From Clostridia bacterium (GTDB lineage Bacteria; Bacillota; Clostridia; Oscillospirales; CAG-272), in the NCBI GenBank assembly GCA_017621755.1, contig JAGASL010000063.1, forward strand, positions 76,265 to 115,490: 39,226 bases of DNA. The letters run 5' to 3'. The notes under the pieces were generated by a model. The model worked only from the letters and a program-made list of their open reading frames with translations, was not told the origin of the DNA and ran no database searches. The position numbers and the translations under genes were made by a program. The first letter of the stretch is position 1; each line of letters starts with the position of its first letter. Below, one piece after another: positions 14,767-23,344 of this stretch.

Positions 14767-17700
14767 AAGCTTTTTTGACATTTTTCGCCGCTACGAGGCG
14801 CAGGGCGAAAAGCGAAAGCTGCTTGAGCGGGCAGAGGGGTTAGACGTTCGCTACTGTCGCGACCCCTTTCGCGTAGAGGTAGATCTCTATTTTTCCGCCG
14901 TGCAGGATCACGTTTTGCTCTATGCTATTGAGGACGAGCTGTGCGCGCTGTATGAGGCGCGCTCCTTCCGCATTTTTCCTAAATATCCCGCCTCTCTCTT
15001 TTCGCTTTCCTCTATGCCGGCCGTGCTGGCCGAGGCAGAGCGCATCGGTGCGGTCACGCACGGCTTTTTTGAGGAGCCGCGCTTTACGCTGGAGGAGGGG
15101 AAGCTGTACGTGGATCTACCCTTTACGAACGCCGGCATCGATCTTTTGAATCTGGCCAAGACAGACAGCATTTTGGCCGGTATTATCCATAGCCGCTATG
15201 GCAAGGCCGTGCAGGTCAGCATTCGCCCGACGGTCGATGCTGCCGAGCAGGTCGAGCGCCGCCGCCAGGAGCAAGAGCGCAGCATGCGCGAGCTGGATCG
15301 CCAGATCCGCGAGCAGGCTGAGGAGCAGCGCCGTGCCGCCGCCCTGTTGCGTGAGCGGCAGGGCTCTGAGAGTGCCGCGGGCGAGGACGAGCGTGCTGAT
15401 TTTACACATGCGCGTAGCCTGTTGCCGCCGGCTGAGGCACCGCGTATAGAAAACGACCTGCTGACCATTGGTACCGCGACCTTCCGCCTGGAGGGGGCAG
15501 AGGTGCTGTTTGGCAGCCCCTTTTCGGTAGAGGATCCCACCCCGCTTTCCGACGTGCGCGAAGGGCGCGGCGTGGTGACCGTGGGCCGCATTTTTGAAGC
15601 AACGATGGAGGAAAACCGCACCGGTGACCGTATTCGCATTCGCGCCGGCTTTTCGGATACCTCGTCCTCGATCTACCTGCGCTTGAACCAATCGCCCGAG
15701 GAGGCCGGCTGGGCTAAGGCGCTGGCGCCCGGTGTATGCATTGCGGTGCAGGGCAGCATCGTGCGTGATAAGTTTGATGGCGAGTTGTGCGTGATGCCCC
15801 GCCACGTGATGAAGATTTCTATGCTCACCCGTAAGGATGAGGCAGAGGAAAAGCGCGTAGAGCTGCATCTGCATACCAATATGTCGGCCATGGATGCTCT
15901 CATCCGACCGGATGAGCTTGTCCGTACCGCCACCGCCTGGGGGCACCGTGCCATTGCGGTCACCGACCACGGCAACGTGCAGGCCTTTCCCGAGGTGATG
16001 CTGGCGCTCTCTAAGCAAAAGAGCGATCTAAAGGTCATCTACGGTATGGAGGCCTATTACGTAAACGATACGGCGCGTGTTATTTACGGTACCGCCAGGC
16101 CGGAATTTACCGACGAGATGGTCGTGTTCGATATCGAAACGACCGGTCTCTCTCCCGTCAACTGCCATATCACCGAGATCGGCGCCGTCAAGATCAAGGG
16201 TGGAGAGGTGACTGACACCTTTAACACCTTCGTCAATCCCGAGGTGCCCATCCCGGCAGAGATCACCAAGCTGACCTCGATCACCGATGAGATGGTGAGG
16301 GATGCCCCCAAGGTCAAGGAGGCGCTGGAGAGCTTTTTTGCCTTTATTGGTGACGATATGCTGATCGCGCATAACGCCAACTTTGATACCGGCTTTATCC
16401 GCATCTATGCCGAGCAATGCGGTCTGCCGTTTACGAACACCTATCTCGATACGGTGGCGCTTTCCCGCTACGTAAACCCAGAGCTGAAGAACCACAAGCT
16501 GGATACCATTGCTGCCGCCTATCAGCTGGGTGATTTTAACCACCACCGCGCGTGTGATGACGCCGCCATGCTGGCCGCCATCTTTTTTCGCATGATCGAG
16601 CGCCTGACGGGCGAGGGCATCAATGATTTTAACCGCCTGACCGAGGCCATGAGTGAAACGGCCGACCCGCTTTCGATCAAGCCGCGACACATGATCCTGC
16701 TGGTGCAGAATCTCACGGGTCTGAAAAATCTCTACCGCCTGATCTCAGAAAGCTATCTTTCCTATTTCAAGCGCTCTCCTCGCATCCCCAAAAGCCTGTT
16801 AGAGCGGCACCGTGAGGGGCTGATCATTGGCTCGGCCTGTGAGGCAGGCGAGCTTTACCAGGCGCTTTTAGAGGGAAAAACCGAGGCAGAGCTTGAAGAG
16901 ATTGCCTCCTTCTACGATTACTTAGAGATCCAGCCGCTTTGCAACAACCAGTTCCTGATCGCGGAGGGCAAGGTGGCCGGCAACGAGCAGCTGATGGAGC
17001 TGAACCGCCGCATTATCAAGCTGGGCAAAAAGCTCGGCAAGATGACGGTGGCCACGTGTGATGCGCACTTCCTTAATAAAGAGGACGAGCTGTACCGCAA
17101 GATCCTGCTTGCCGGGCAAAAATTTGCCGATGCGGATAAGGACGTGGGTATATACCTGCGCACCACGGAGGAAATGCTTTCCGAGTTTGTGTATCTCGGG
17201 CCGGAGCTGGCGCACGAGGTGGTTATTGAAAACCCGAATAAAATTGCCGATATGGTGGAAAAGATCCGCCCGATCCCAGATGGGCGGTATGAGCCGATCA
17301 TCCCCGGTTCGGATAAGGATCTAACAGATATTTGCTGGCAGCGCGCGCACGATTGGTACGGCGAGGAGATACCCGAGATCGTTTCCTCCCGCCTGAAGCG
17401 CGAGCTGGATTCTATCATCTCCAACGGCTTTGCCGTGCTGTACATGATCGCGCAGAAGCTGGTGGCCTATAGCGAAAGCCTTGGCTACCTGGTTGGCTCG
17501 CGCGGCTCGGTTGGCTCGTCCTTCGTGGCCTCGATGGCCGGTATTTCTGAGGTAAACCCCTTGCCGCCTCATTACCGCTGCCTGAAGTGCAAGTATTCTG
17601 AGTTTATTACCGATGGCTCGGTCGGCTCAGGCTTTGATCTGCCAGATAAGAATTGCCCCGTTTGCGGCGAGCCGCTGTTTGGCGATGGACATGATATCCC

Positions 17701-19159
17701 CTTTGAGACCTTCCTTGGCTTTAAGGGGGATAAATCGCCCGATATCGACCTCAACTTCTCCGGCGACGTACAGGGCAAGGTGCATAAATACACCGAGGAG
17801 CTGTTTGGCGAGGGGCACGTGTTCCGTGCCGGTACCATCGGCACCCTGGCATCCAAAACGGCCTATGGCTACGTGATGAAGTACCTTGACGAGCGTAAGA
17901 TCGCCCTGCCAAAGGCAGAGGTCTCGCGTATCGTTTCCTGCTGTGAGGGCGTAAAGCGCTCAACCGGTCAGCATCCCGGTGGCATTATCGTTGTGCCAAC
18001 GGAGTATGATATTTACGACTTCTCGCCCGTGCAGCACCCGGCAGATGACCCCAATTCAGATATCATCACCACCCACTTCCAGTTCTCGTATCTGCACGAT
18101 ACCATTCTAAAGCTGGACGAGCTGGGGCACGATATGCCTACCAAGTATAAGATGCTGGAAAGGTATACCAACACCAGTGTCATGGACGTGAAGATGAACG
18201 ATCCTGCTGTGTACGAGCTCTTCCACAGCACAAAGCCCCTTGGCGTATCGTCAGAGGAGATCAAATCGCCGCTTGGCACCTACGGCATCCCAGAGATGGG
18301 TACGCATTTCGGCCAGGGCCTCTTGATGGATGCAAAACCCAAGAACTTTGCCGACCTGTTGCAGATCTCCGGCCTTTCTCACGGCACCGGCGTTTGGCTT
18401 GGCAACGCGCAGGATCTGATCAAGAGCGGCACCTGTACCATTTCTGAGGTGGTTGGCACGCGTGATGGTATTATGCTGTACCTCATTCGCCATGGGCTAG
18501 AAAACGGTACCGCCTTTAAGATCATGGAGGACGTGCGAAAGGGCAAGGGCTTGAAACCGGAATACGAGCAGGAGATGCTGGCGCATGACGTGCCGGAATG
18601 GTACATCGCCTCCTGCAAAAAGATCAAATACATGTTCCCTAAGGCGCATGCCGCCGCCTACGTTATGTCGGCCATTCGCCTGGGCTGGTATAAGATCTAC
18701 TACCCCATGGAGTTCTACGCCGCCTTTCTGACCGTGGCGCCCGGCGGCTTTGATGCCGAGATTGTTGGCCAGGGCAAGCGTGCGGTGTACGATACGATCG
18801 CCGCCATTGAAAAGAAGGGTAACGAGGCCACGCAAAAGGAATCGGATATGGTGACCACGCTGCAGCTGGTAGGCGAATGCATGTGCCGCGGAATCAAATT
18901 CCTGCCGGTCAGCATCTGGAAATCGGATGCAAACGCCTTTTTGCCTGAGGATGGTCATATTCGCATGCCGTTTTCCTCGCTCCCCGGGCTTGGTGAATCG
19001 GTTGCCCAGCGTATTCTTGATCTGCGCGAAAGCGGTGATCTTTATTCGATCGAGGATCTGCAGCGCAAGGCAGGCGTCTCGAAATCGGTTATCGAGCTGC
19101 TGCGGCGCAACAAGGCGCTGGAGGGGCTTAGCGAAACCAACCAGTATACCTTGTTTTAA
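14756..19159 (+). CDS. polC: DNA polymerase III PolC-type, alpha subunit with proofreading exonuclease
   Basis: The 1467-residue protein is the replicative polymerase of low-GC Gram-positives. In order it holds an N-terminal domain with a charged coiled stretch (about 160-215), an OB fold (about 225-350), the first part of the PHP domain (VELHLHTNMSAMDALI near 370), an inserted DnaQ-like exonuclease (VVFDIETTGLSPV near 458 to about 615, with HNANFDTGF and HHRACDDA), the rest of PHP, a four-cysteine zinc site (CLKC and CPVCG, about 942-972), and the polymerase core with SPDIDLNFSGD near 993. The exonuclease retains its DEDD-type acids. Length and order are normal. It closes the operon at a hairpin. 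Confidence 0.98.
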   Translation: MQNKSFFDIFRRYEAQGEKRKLLERAEGLDVRYCRDPFRVEVDLYFSAVQDHVLLYAIEDELCALYEARSFRIFPKYPASLFSLSSMPAVLAEAERIGAVTHGFFEEPRFTLEEGKLYVDLPFTNAGIDLLNLAKTDSILAGIIHSRYGKAVQVSIRPTVDAAEQVERRRQEQERSMRELDRQIREQAEEQRRAAALLRERQGSESAAGEDERADFTHARSLLPPAEAPRIENDLLTIGTATFRLEGAEVLFGSPFSVEDPTPLSDVREGRGVVTVGRIFEATMEENRTGDRIRIRAGFSDTSSSIYLRLNQSPEEAGWAKALAPGVCIAVQGSIVRDKFDGELCVMPRHVMKISMLTRKDEAEEKRVELHLHTNMSAMDALIRPDELVRTATAWGHRAIAVTDHGNVQAFPEVMLALSKQKSDLKVIYGMEAYYVNDTARVIYGTARPEFTDEMVVFDIETTGLSPVNCHITEIGAVKIKGGEVTDTFNTFVNPEVPIPAEITKLTSITDEMVRDAPKVKEALESFFAFIGDDMLIAHNANFDTGFIRIYAEQCGLPFTNTYLDTVALSRYVNPELKNHKLDTIAAAYQLGDFNHHRACDDAAMLAAIFFRMIERLTGEGINDFNRLTEAMSETADPLSIKPRHMILLVQNLTGLKNLYRLISESYLSYFKRSPRIPKSLLERHREGLIIGSACEAGELYQALLEGKTEAELEEIASFYDYLEIQPLCNNQFLIAEGKVAGNEQLMELNRRIIKLGKKLGKMTVATCDAHFLNKEDELYRKILLAGQKFADADKDVGIYLRTTEEMLSEFVYLGPELAHEVVIENPNKIADMVEKIRPIPDGRYEPIIPGSDKDLTDICWQRAHDWYGEEIPEIVSSRLKRELDSIISNGFAVLYMIAQKLVAYSESLGYLVGSRGSVGSSFVASMAGISEVNPLPPHYRCLKCKYSEFITDGSVGSGFDLPDKNCPVCGEPLFGDGHDIPFETFLGFKGDKSPDIDLNFSGDVQGKVHKYTEELFGEGHVFRAGTIGTLASKTAYGYVMKYLDERKIALPKAEVSRIVSCCEGVKRSTGQHPGGIIVVPTEYDIYDFSPVQHPADDPNSDIITTHFQFSYLHDTILKLDELGHDMPTKYKMLERYTNTSVMDVKMNDPAVYELFHSTKPLGVSSEEIKSPLGTYGIPEMGTHFGQGLLMDAKPKNFADLLQISGLSHGTGVWLGNAQDLIKSGTCTISEVVGTRDGIMLYLIRHGLENGTAFKIMEDVRKGKGLKPEYEQEMLAHDVPEWYIASCKKIKYMFPKAHAAAYVMSAIRLGWYKIYYPMEFYAAFLTVAPGGFDAEIVGQGKRAVYDTIAAIEKKGNEATQKESDMVTTLQLVGECMCRGIKFLPVSIWKSDANAFLPEDGHIRMPFSSLPGLGESVAQRILDLRESGDLYSIEDLQRKAGVSKSVIELLRRNKALEGLSETNQYTLF

Positions 19160-19169
19160 TAGAAAAAAG

Positions 19170-19194
19170 CAGGGCGGAGCAACGCTCCGCCCTG
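19170..19194. terminator. Terminator hairpin between polC and the small-protein cluster
   Basis: An 11-bp perfect stem (CAGGGCGGAGC / GCTCCGCCCTG) surrounds AAC. The minus-strand tail is TTTTTTCT, strong for the convergent cluster; the plus-strand tail TCTTAAT is weak. It separates polC from the reverse small-protein genes. Confidence 0.8.
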
Positions 19195-19196
19195 TC

Positions 19197-19529
19197 TTAA
19201 TCTCCTAATAGCAATAGCAATAAGATCATCAGCAGCTCGCCGTCTGATTGCCCGTTTTGCGACATTAGCGCTGCCACCGCCAGCAGCAGCATATCTGCCG
19301 TGGCAATGCTGGGCGGCAAGGGCGGCGGTGTCGGCTGCGGCTCTTGCATGCTGGCCGCCTCTACGGCTGGCTCCTCCCTTGGCGGTGGGAGTGGCTCTTC
19401 TGCGGGTGGTGATACGGTCGTTTCCTGCACCGGCTCCTCGGCCGGTGGTACTTCCTCTGTCGTCAGGGCAACACCGCTGTAATTGTCGGGCACCGGCATC
19501 TGCCGCGGTGGATAAGCTCTGGTATACAT
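19197..19529 (-). CDS. Hypothetical proline/glutamate-rich small protein
   Basis: I do not recognise this 110-residue protein. Residues of about 25-75 are low-complexity Pro/Glu (for example PPAEEPLPPPREEPAVE). The last third is hydrophobic, with IATADMLLLAVAALMSQ and a final GELLMILLLLLLGD. It has no N-terminal signal. The C-terminal leucine run could lie on or in a membrane or drive assembly. It is the third gene of a tight three-gene unit, starting three bases after the gene before it. Similar small leucine-tailed proteins occur in spore formers as far as I recall, but this is only a suggestion. Confidence 0.6.
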   Translation of the reverse strand: MYTRAYPPRQMPVPDNYSGVALTTEEVPPAEEPVQETTVSPPAEEPLPPPREEPAVEAASMQEPQPTPPPLPPSIATADMLLLAVAALMSQNGQSDGELLMILLLLLLGD

Positions 19530-19532
19530 AGG

Positions 19533-19871
19533 TCACCTCCGTTTTCGTAATAGCTCCATCAGCTCTAAAATACGAAGCAGTGAATCAATGGTCTCACACC
19601 GCGCCGGGGAAAGATATGGACGCAGGGCGTTGAGCAGGCAGGTACGGTCATCATTCGGTTTTTGATGTGGTGGCTCACATGGCGGCAAAAGCGGTGGTGC
19701 CTTGGGGCAGGGCTCGTCGCACTGCTCCGGCTTTTGCGCGTGCGGGCTCTTGCCGCCTAAGCCGCCCGCCAGCAGGGAAGAGAGCATAGAGAGCGCGGCA
19801 GGGTTTTGCAGCAGACCGCTAAGCAAGGCAGAAAGATCAGGCTGGTTGCCTTTTATGTATTCGTCAGCCAT
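19533..19871 (-). CDS. Hypothetical small protein with Cys/Pro-rich middle
   Basis: This 112-residue protein is not recognised. It begins MADEYIKGNQPDLSALLSGL, has a helical Ala/Leu/Gly part to about residue 40, a middle rich in Cys and Pro (about 50-75, with CDEPCPKAPPLLPPCEPP), and a helical C-terminus ending LLRILELMELLRKRR. AGAGGTAA precedes the ATG. The N-terminal part resembles that of the gene upstream in style (short helical region followed by a proline run), so the two may be distant paralogues. Tight spacing of three bases on both sides shows one transcript. Confidence 0.65.
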   Translation of the reverse strand: MADEYIKGNQPDLSALLSGLLQNPAALSMLSSLLAGGLGGKSPHAQKPEQCDEPCPKAPPLLPPCEPPHQKPNDDRTCLLNALRPYLSPARCETIDSLLRILELMELLRKRR

Positions 19872-19874
19872 GGC

Positions 19875-20096
19875 TTACCTCTTTTGACGGTATCTTGCCA
19901 GCGTTTGCATGGCACCTGCCACGTCAGCCTGGCCGCTGCCCTGCATCAAGGCACGCAGCTTTGCCATTTCGGCCGGTGGCGGCGGTGTCTTGGAGAGGGT
20001 AATGCCGCCCTGCGCGGCAATCTCGGCAATCTTTTTCCACAGCGTGGCGTCATCTAAGGCAAGCAGCGCCTGCATCATGGTGGGATCAAATTTCAT
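19875..20096 (-). CDS. Hypothetical small protein, first gene of the three-gene unit
   Basis: The 73-residue product begins MKFDPTMMQALLALDDATLW, continues as a helical region, then a proline run (KTPPPPAEMAKLRALM) and a basic C-terminus (ARYRQKR). ATG 20096 is chosen because GAGGTG stands seven bases before it; the frame is open further upstream without a ribosome binding site. A CATATACT on the minus strand (20135-20128) upstream resembles a SigE-type -10 element, but no matching -35 is seen. No function can be given. Confidence 0.65.
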   Translation of the reverse strand: MKFDPTMMQALLALDDATLWKKIAEIAAQGGITLSKTPPPPAEMAKLRALMQGSGQADVAGAMQTLARYRQKR

Positions 20097-20177
20097 AAGC
20101 AGCACCTCACATTTCTGTTCTGCTGCCAGTATATGCCGGCAGGGGCAAGATGGCGCCTGCTGCTTTTGGGAGGTTTT

Positions 20178-20669
20178 ATGCAATTTTTGATATTTTCGGA
20201 TTCACATGGCAATCATTTTCCCATGGTGAACGTGATCCGTCAGCACCCGGATATTACAAACGTTCTCTTTCTTGGCGATGGCCTGGCAGACGTAGAGCGG
20301 CTGTTTGCCATGTTCCCACAGCACGTCTTTCGCTGCGTGCGTGGCAATATGGATTTCTTTATCATGCGCGAGGCAGAGGATACCGACCTGTTTACGCTTT
20401 TTGGCTGCCGCGTGATGATGATGCACGGCCACCTTGCCGGTGTGAAGAGTAGCACCGCCGTGGCAGAGAAGCGCGCGTGTGAGGCCGGTGCCCGCGTGCT
20501 GCTTTACGGTCATACTCATCGGCCGGAATGTCGTTATCTTTCGGATGAGGGGCTATACGTCTTTAACCCCGGCAGCATCGGCCGTCCCTATGACGGCAAG
20601 TCAAGCTACGGCCTGATGGACGTCTTGCCGGATGGCAGCGTTATGCTCTCGCACGGCGAGGTGAAATAG
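20178..20669 (+). CDS. YfcE/MJ0936-family metallophosphoesterase
   Basis: The 163-residue protein has the motifs of small phosphodiesterases of the calcineurin fold: FSDSHGN near the N-terminus, FLGDGLADVE, RGNMD, HGHLAGVK and YGHTHRPE. It ends with NPGSIGRP, typical of YfcE-like proteins. ATG 20178 has GGGAGG five bases before it. Family members hydrolyse simple phosphodiesters with two metal ions; the natural substrate is unknown. It is transcribed away from the small-protein unit through a gap of about 80 bp. Confidence 0.9.
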   Translation: MQFLIFSDSHGNHFPMVNVIRQHPDITNVLFLGDGLADVERLFAMFPQHVFRCVRGNMDFFIMREAEDTDLFTLFGCRVMMMHGHLAGVKSSTAVAEKRACEAGARVLLYGHTHRPECRYLSDEGLYVFNPGSIGRPYDGKSSYGLMDVLPDGSVMLSHGEVK

Positions 20670-20672
20670 AAA

Positions 20673-20707
20673 AACCGCCGCACAGAAAATTGCTCTGTGC
20701 GGCGGTT
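20673..20707. terminator. Hairpin between convergent genes
   Basis: A perfect 14-bp stem (AACCGCCGCACAGA / TCTGTGCGGCGGTT) around a 7-base loop starts three bases after the phosphoesterase stop. T-rich tail is present on the minus strand (TTTTCTATTTC) but not on the plus strand. Confidence 0.75.
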
Positions 20708-20711
20708 GCTG

Positions 20712-21755
20712 TTATACGCCGAAATAGAGAAGGATCAGATAAAGGGTATTAAAAATACCATCGAAGTGCGTGCGCTCCATCCCGTGCGAGGCGTGCACGC
20801 CTGGGCCGATCAGCGCGCCGGGAATATCGTGCCCCGCACGCCACATGGCACCCACGTCTGAGCCGTAGAAGGGGTAGATATCTACTGCGTAGGAAAGACC
20901 GGCGCTCTTGGCCAGCTCGATCAGGCGGCCTGTCAGCGCGTAGTCATAGGGGCCGCCGCTATCCTTCGCACAGATCGAAACGTCATGCTCAGTGCAGGTA
21001 AGATCGGTGCCGATGCATCCCATATCCACACCCAGCATAGAAACGATTCCCTCCGGTACGTAGCCGGCACCGTGACCGACCTCCTCGTACATGGTGATCA
21101 GAATAGCCAGGTCGGTGGGCGGCACGATACCCTCGGTATGCAGGATGTGCACGGCAGTCAGCAGGCAGGCAACGCTTGCTTTATCGTCAATAAAGCGGGA
21201 TTTCAGAAATCCGCTCTCGGTCACCGTTGTTTTGGGGTCAATACAGATGTAGTCACCGTTTTCAATGCCCAGGGCACGCACGTCATCCGCGCTTTTGACC
21301 TCCTCGTCTAAGCGCACGTACATATTCTCCTCGTCCCGCGCGCGGCTGCTTGCATCCGCATAGACGTGAGAGGCAGGGCTTTTTGAAAGAATCGTACCGC
21401 TGATGCGCCGGCCGTTTCTGGTCATGACGGTGCAATATTCCCCATCTAAGGTGGGCATCTGCGGACTACCTACCTTGGTAAAGGATAGGCTGCCATCGCT
21501 GTTGATGGCGCGTACCATCAGACCAAGCGTGTCGCAATGCGCGCAGGCACCAAGCGGCGCCTCATGCGTAGCCCCGGGATAGGTGATGATGGCGCAGCCC
21601 TTTTTCGTCAGGCGAAAGGTGCAGCCGTTTTCTTCAGCCACCTCGCGCACCACCCCCATCACCTCTTGGTAATAGCCGGTCGGGCTTGGCGCTTGCAGCA
21701 GGCGGGTCACCAGGTCAAAATAATACTGCCGGTAGGCTTCTTTTTCAAGCTTCAT
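20712..21755 (-). CDS. M42-family metallo-aminopeptidase
   Basis: The 347-residue product resembles the FrvX/PepA/YsdC group of dinuclear zinc or cobalt aminopeptidases that form large tetrahedral complexes in the cytoplasm. Metal and catalytic residues are visible in GACAHCDTLG, RFIDDKASVAC, YEEVGHGAG (catalytic and ligand glutamates), GVDMGCIGTD and THFDGI. ATG 21755 follows AAGGA at 8 bp; the frame start at 21779 has none. It is set off from serS by a hairpin, and likely recycles peptides. Confidence 0.93.
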   Translation of the reverse strand: MKLEKEAYRQYYFDLVTRLLQAPSPTGYYQEVMGVVREVAEENGCTFRLTKKGCAIITYPGATHEAPLGACAHCDTLGLMVRAINSDGSLSFTKVGSPQMPTLDGEYCTVMTRNGRRISGTILSKSPASHVYADASSRARDEENMYVRLDEEVKSADDVRALGIENGDYICIDPKTTVTESGFLKSRFIDDKASVACLLTAVHILHTEGIVPPTDLAILITMYEEVGHGAGYVPEGIVSMLGVDMGCIGTDLTCTEHDVSICAKDSGGPYDYALTGRLIELAKSAGLSYAVDIYPFYGSDVGAMWRAGHDIPGALIGPGVHASHGMERTHFDGIFNTLYLILLYFGV

Positions 21756-21780
21756 GGTCTTTTCCTTTCTTTGCTTCAAA

Positions 21781-21806
21781 AGACCGGCACCATGCGGTGC
21801 CGGTCT
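21781..21806 (-). terminator. Terminator of serS
   Basis: AGACCGGCACC and GGTGCCGGTCT pair perfectly (11 bp) around ATGC, with TTTTG on the minus strand. It lies 10 bp after the serS stop, within the leader of the peptidase gene. Confidence 0.75.
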
Positions 21807-21815
21807 CTCTGTTCG

Positions 21816-23102
21816 TTAGCGGTTGGGCTTGATCTCGGTCTTGCCGCCCATATAGGGGCGCAGCGCCTCGGGAATGCGCACAGTACCATCTGCCTGCAGG
21901 TTGTTTTCCAGGAAGGCGATCAGCATGCGCGGCGGGGCCACCACGGTGTTGTTCAGCGTGTGGGCCAGGTACTTGCCATCCTTGCCGTTCACGCGGATGC
22001 GCAGGCGACGTGCCTGGGCATCACCCAGGTTCGAGCAGCTGCCCACCTCAAAATACTTCTGCTGGCGGGGCGACCATGCCTCTACGTCGCAGGACTTTAC
22101 CTTCAGATCAGCCAAGTCACCCGAGCAGCATTCCAGCGTGCGAACGGGGATATCCAGCGAGCGGAACAGGTCAACCGTGTTCTGCCACAGCTTATCATAC
22201 CACATCATGCTGTCCTCAGGGCGGCAGACGACCACCATCTCCTGCTTTTCAAACTGGTGGATACGGTAAACGCCGCGCTCCTCGATGCCGTGGGCACCCT
22301 TCTCCTTGCGGAAGCAGGGGGAATAGCTGGTCAGCGTGTAGGGCAGCTTTTCCTCAGGCAGGATCTGGTCGATAAACTTACCGATCATCGAATGCTCGCT
22401 CGTGCCGATCAGGTAGAGATCCTCGCCTTCGATCTTGTACATCATGGCCTCCATCTCGGCAAAGCTCATGACACCGGTCACCACATCCGCGCGGATCATA
22501 AAGGGCGGCACGCAATAGGTAAAGCCACGGTCGATCATAAAATCACGCGCGTAGGAGATCACCGCCGAATGAATACGGGCAATATCGCCCATCAGGTAAT
22601 AGAAGCCGTTGCCGGCAACGCGGCGGGCAGAATCCAGGTCGATACCGTCAAAGGCCTCCATGATCTCGGTGTGGTAGGGAATGTCAAAATCCGGTACCAC
22701 GGGCTCGCCGTATTTCTGGATCTCTACGTTCTCGCTATCATCCTTACCGATCGGAACAGAGGGGTCGATGATGTTCGGAATGGTCATCATGATCTGCTTG
22801 ATGCGCTCGTCAAGCACGGGCTCCTTTGCCTCCAGCTCGGCCAGCTGGGCAGCTTGGGCGGCTACCTGTGCCTTTACAGCCTCGGCCTCCTCGCGCTTGC
22901 CCTGACCCATCAGGGCCCCAATCTGCTTCGAGAGCTTGTTGCGGTTGGCGCGCAGGGTGTCAGCCTCCTGCGTGATCTTGCGGCGCTCTACGTCCAGCGC
23001 CATCACCTCGTCAACCAAGGGCAGCTTGCTATCCTGGAACTTGTTGCGGATGTTCTGGCGAACCACATCCGGGTTTTCTCTTAAAAATTTCAAATCTAAC
23101 AT
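21816..23102 (-). CDS. serS: Seryl-tRNA synthetase
   Basis: The 428-residue class II synthetase charges tRNA-Ser. It has the N-terminal coiled-coil arm (about 25-100, rich in Ala, Glu and Lys), motif 2 in FRKEKGAHGIEERGVYRIHQ and the motif 3 region with GSCSNLGDAQARRL followed by NNTVVAPPRMLIA. ATG 23102 (MLDLKFLRENPD) has GGAGG at 10 bp, better than an in-frame TTG at 23111. No T-box leader was seen; a plain promoter lies just upstream. Confidence 0.98.
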   Translation of the reverse strand: MLDLKFLRENPDVVRQNIRNKFQDSKLPLVDEVMALDVERRKITQEADTLRANRNKLSKQIGALMGQGKREEAEAVKAQVAAQAAQLAELEAKEPVLDERIKQIMMTIPNIIDPSVPIGKDDSENVEIQKYGEPVVPDFDIPYHTEIMEAFDGIDLDSARRVAGNGFYYLMGDIARIHSAVISYARDFMIDRGFTYCVPPFMIRADVVTGVMSFAEMEAMMYKIEGEDLYLIGTSEHSMIGKFIDQILPEEKLPYTLTSYSPCFRKEKGAHGIEERGVYRIHQFEKQEMVVVCRPEDSMMWYDKLWQNTVDLFRSLDIPVRTLECCSGDLADLKVKSCDVEAWSPRQQKYFEVGSCSNLGDAQARRLRIRVNGKDGKYLAHTLNNTVVAPPRMLIAFLENNLQADGTVRIPEALRPYMGGKTEIKPNR

Positions 23103-23144
23103 AAAAGGCAATCCTCCGTTGCTTATTACAATTTCATACCTTGT

Positions 23145-23173
23145 ATTGTATCACAAATTCCGGCAAGATACAA
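23145..23173 (-). promoter_or_regulatory. Promoter of serS
   Basis: On the minus strand TTGTAT and TACAAT have a 17-bp spacer and a TGA before the -10 box gives an extended -10. It lies about 40 bp upstream of the serS start. Confidence 0.65.
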
Positions 23174-23235
23174 GATTTATTCCACGAAAATCAGGGAAAA
23201 ATATGAAAAATGCCGTCTCTCGTTTCCTCCTTTTT

Positions 23236-23264
23236 GAAACTCGATCTTTAAAATAAAAAACTCG
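23236..23264 (+). promoter_or_regulatory. Tandem AAACTCG boxes upstream of the RHH-clpB operon
   Basis: AAACTCG occurs at 23237-23243 and 23258-23264, 21 bp apart (two helical turns), with a weaker AAACGCT at 23281. They lie just upstream of the -35 box. This may be an operator for the ribbon-helix-helix protein; CIRCE and CtsR-type sites were not found. Confidence 0.35.
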
Positions 23265-23286
23265 TAAACAAATTTATATAAAACGC

Positions 23287-23314
23287 TTGACAAATTATAA
23301 AAAGTGAGTATAAT
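23287..23314 (+). promoter_or_regulatory. Consensus sigma-A promoter of the RHH-clpB operon
   Basis: TTGACA (23287-23292) and TATAAT (23309-23314) are exact consensus with a 16-bp spacer, 31 bp before the start of the RHH gene. Confidence 0.8.
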
Positions 23315-23344
23315 AAAAGCAGAAGCCGGAAAAGGAGAAAGCCC

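Noticed and set aside
15116..16018. Minus-strand frame of about 300 codons inside polC
   Set aside because: Antisense shadow of the conserved polC frame, with no recognisable domain.
21537..23084. Long plus-strand open frame of about 515 codons
   Set aside because: It is antisense to serS, which is unmistakable; the frame is His/Leu/Gln rich and has no family features or ribosome binding site.
23103..23200. T-box leader upstream of serS
   Set aside because: The leader is too short, and no T-box core sequence, specifier stem or antiterminator was seen; a normal promoter lies about 40 bp upstream.
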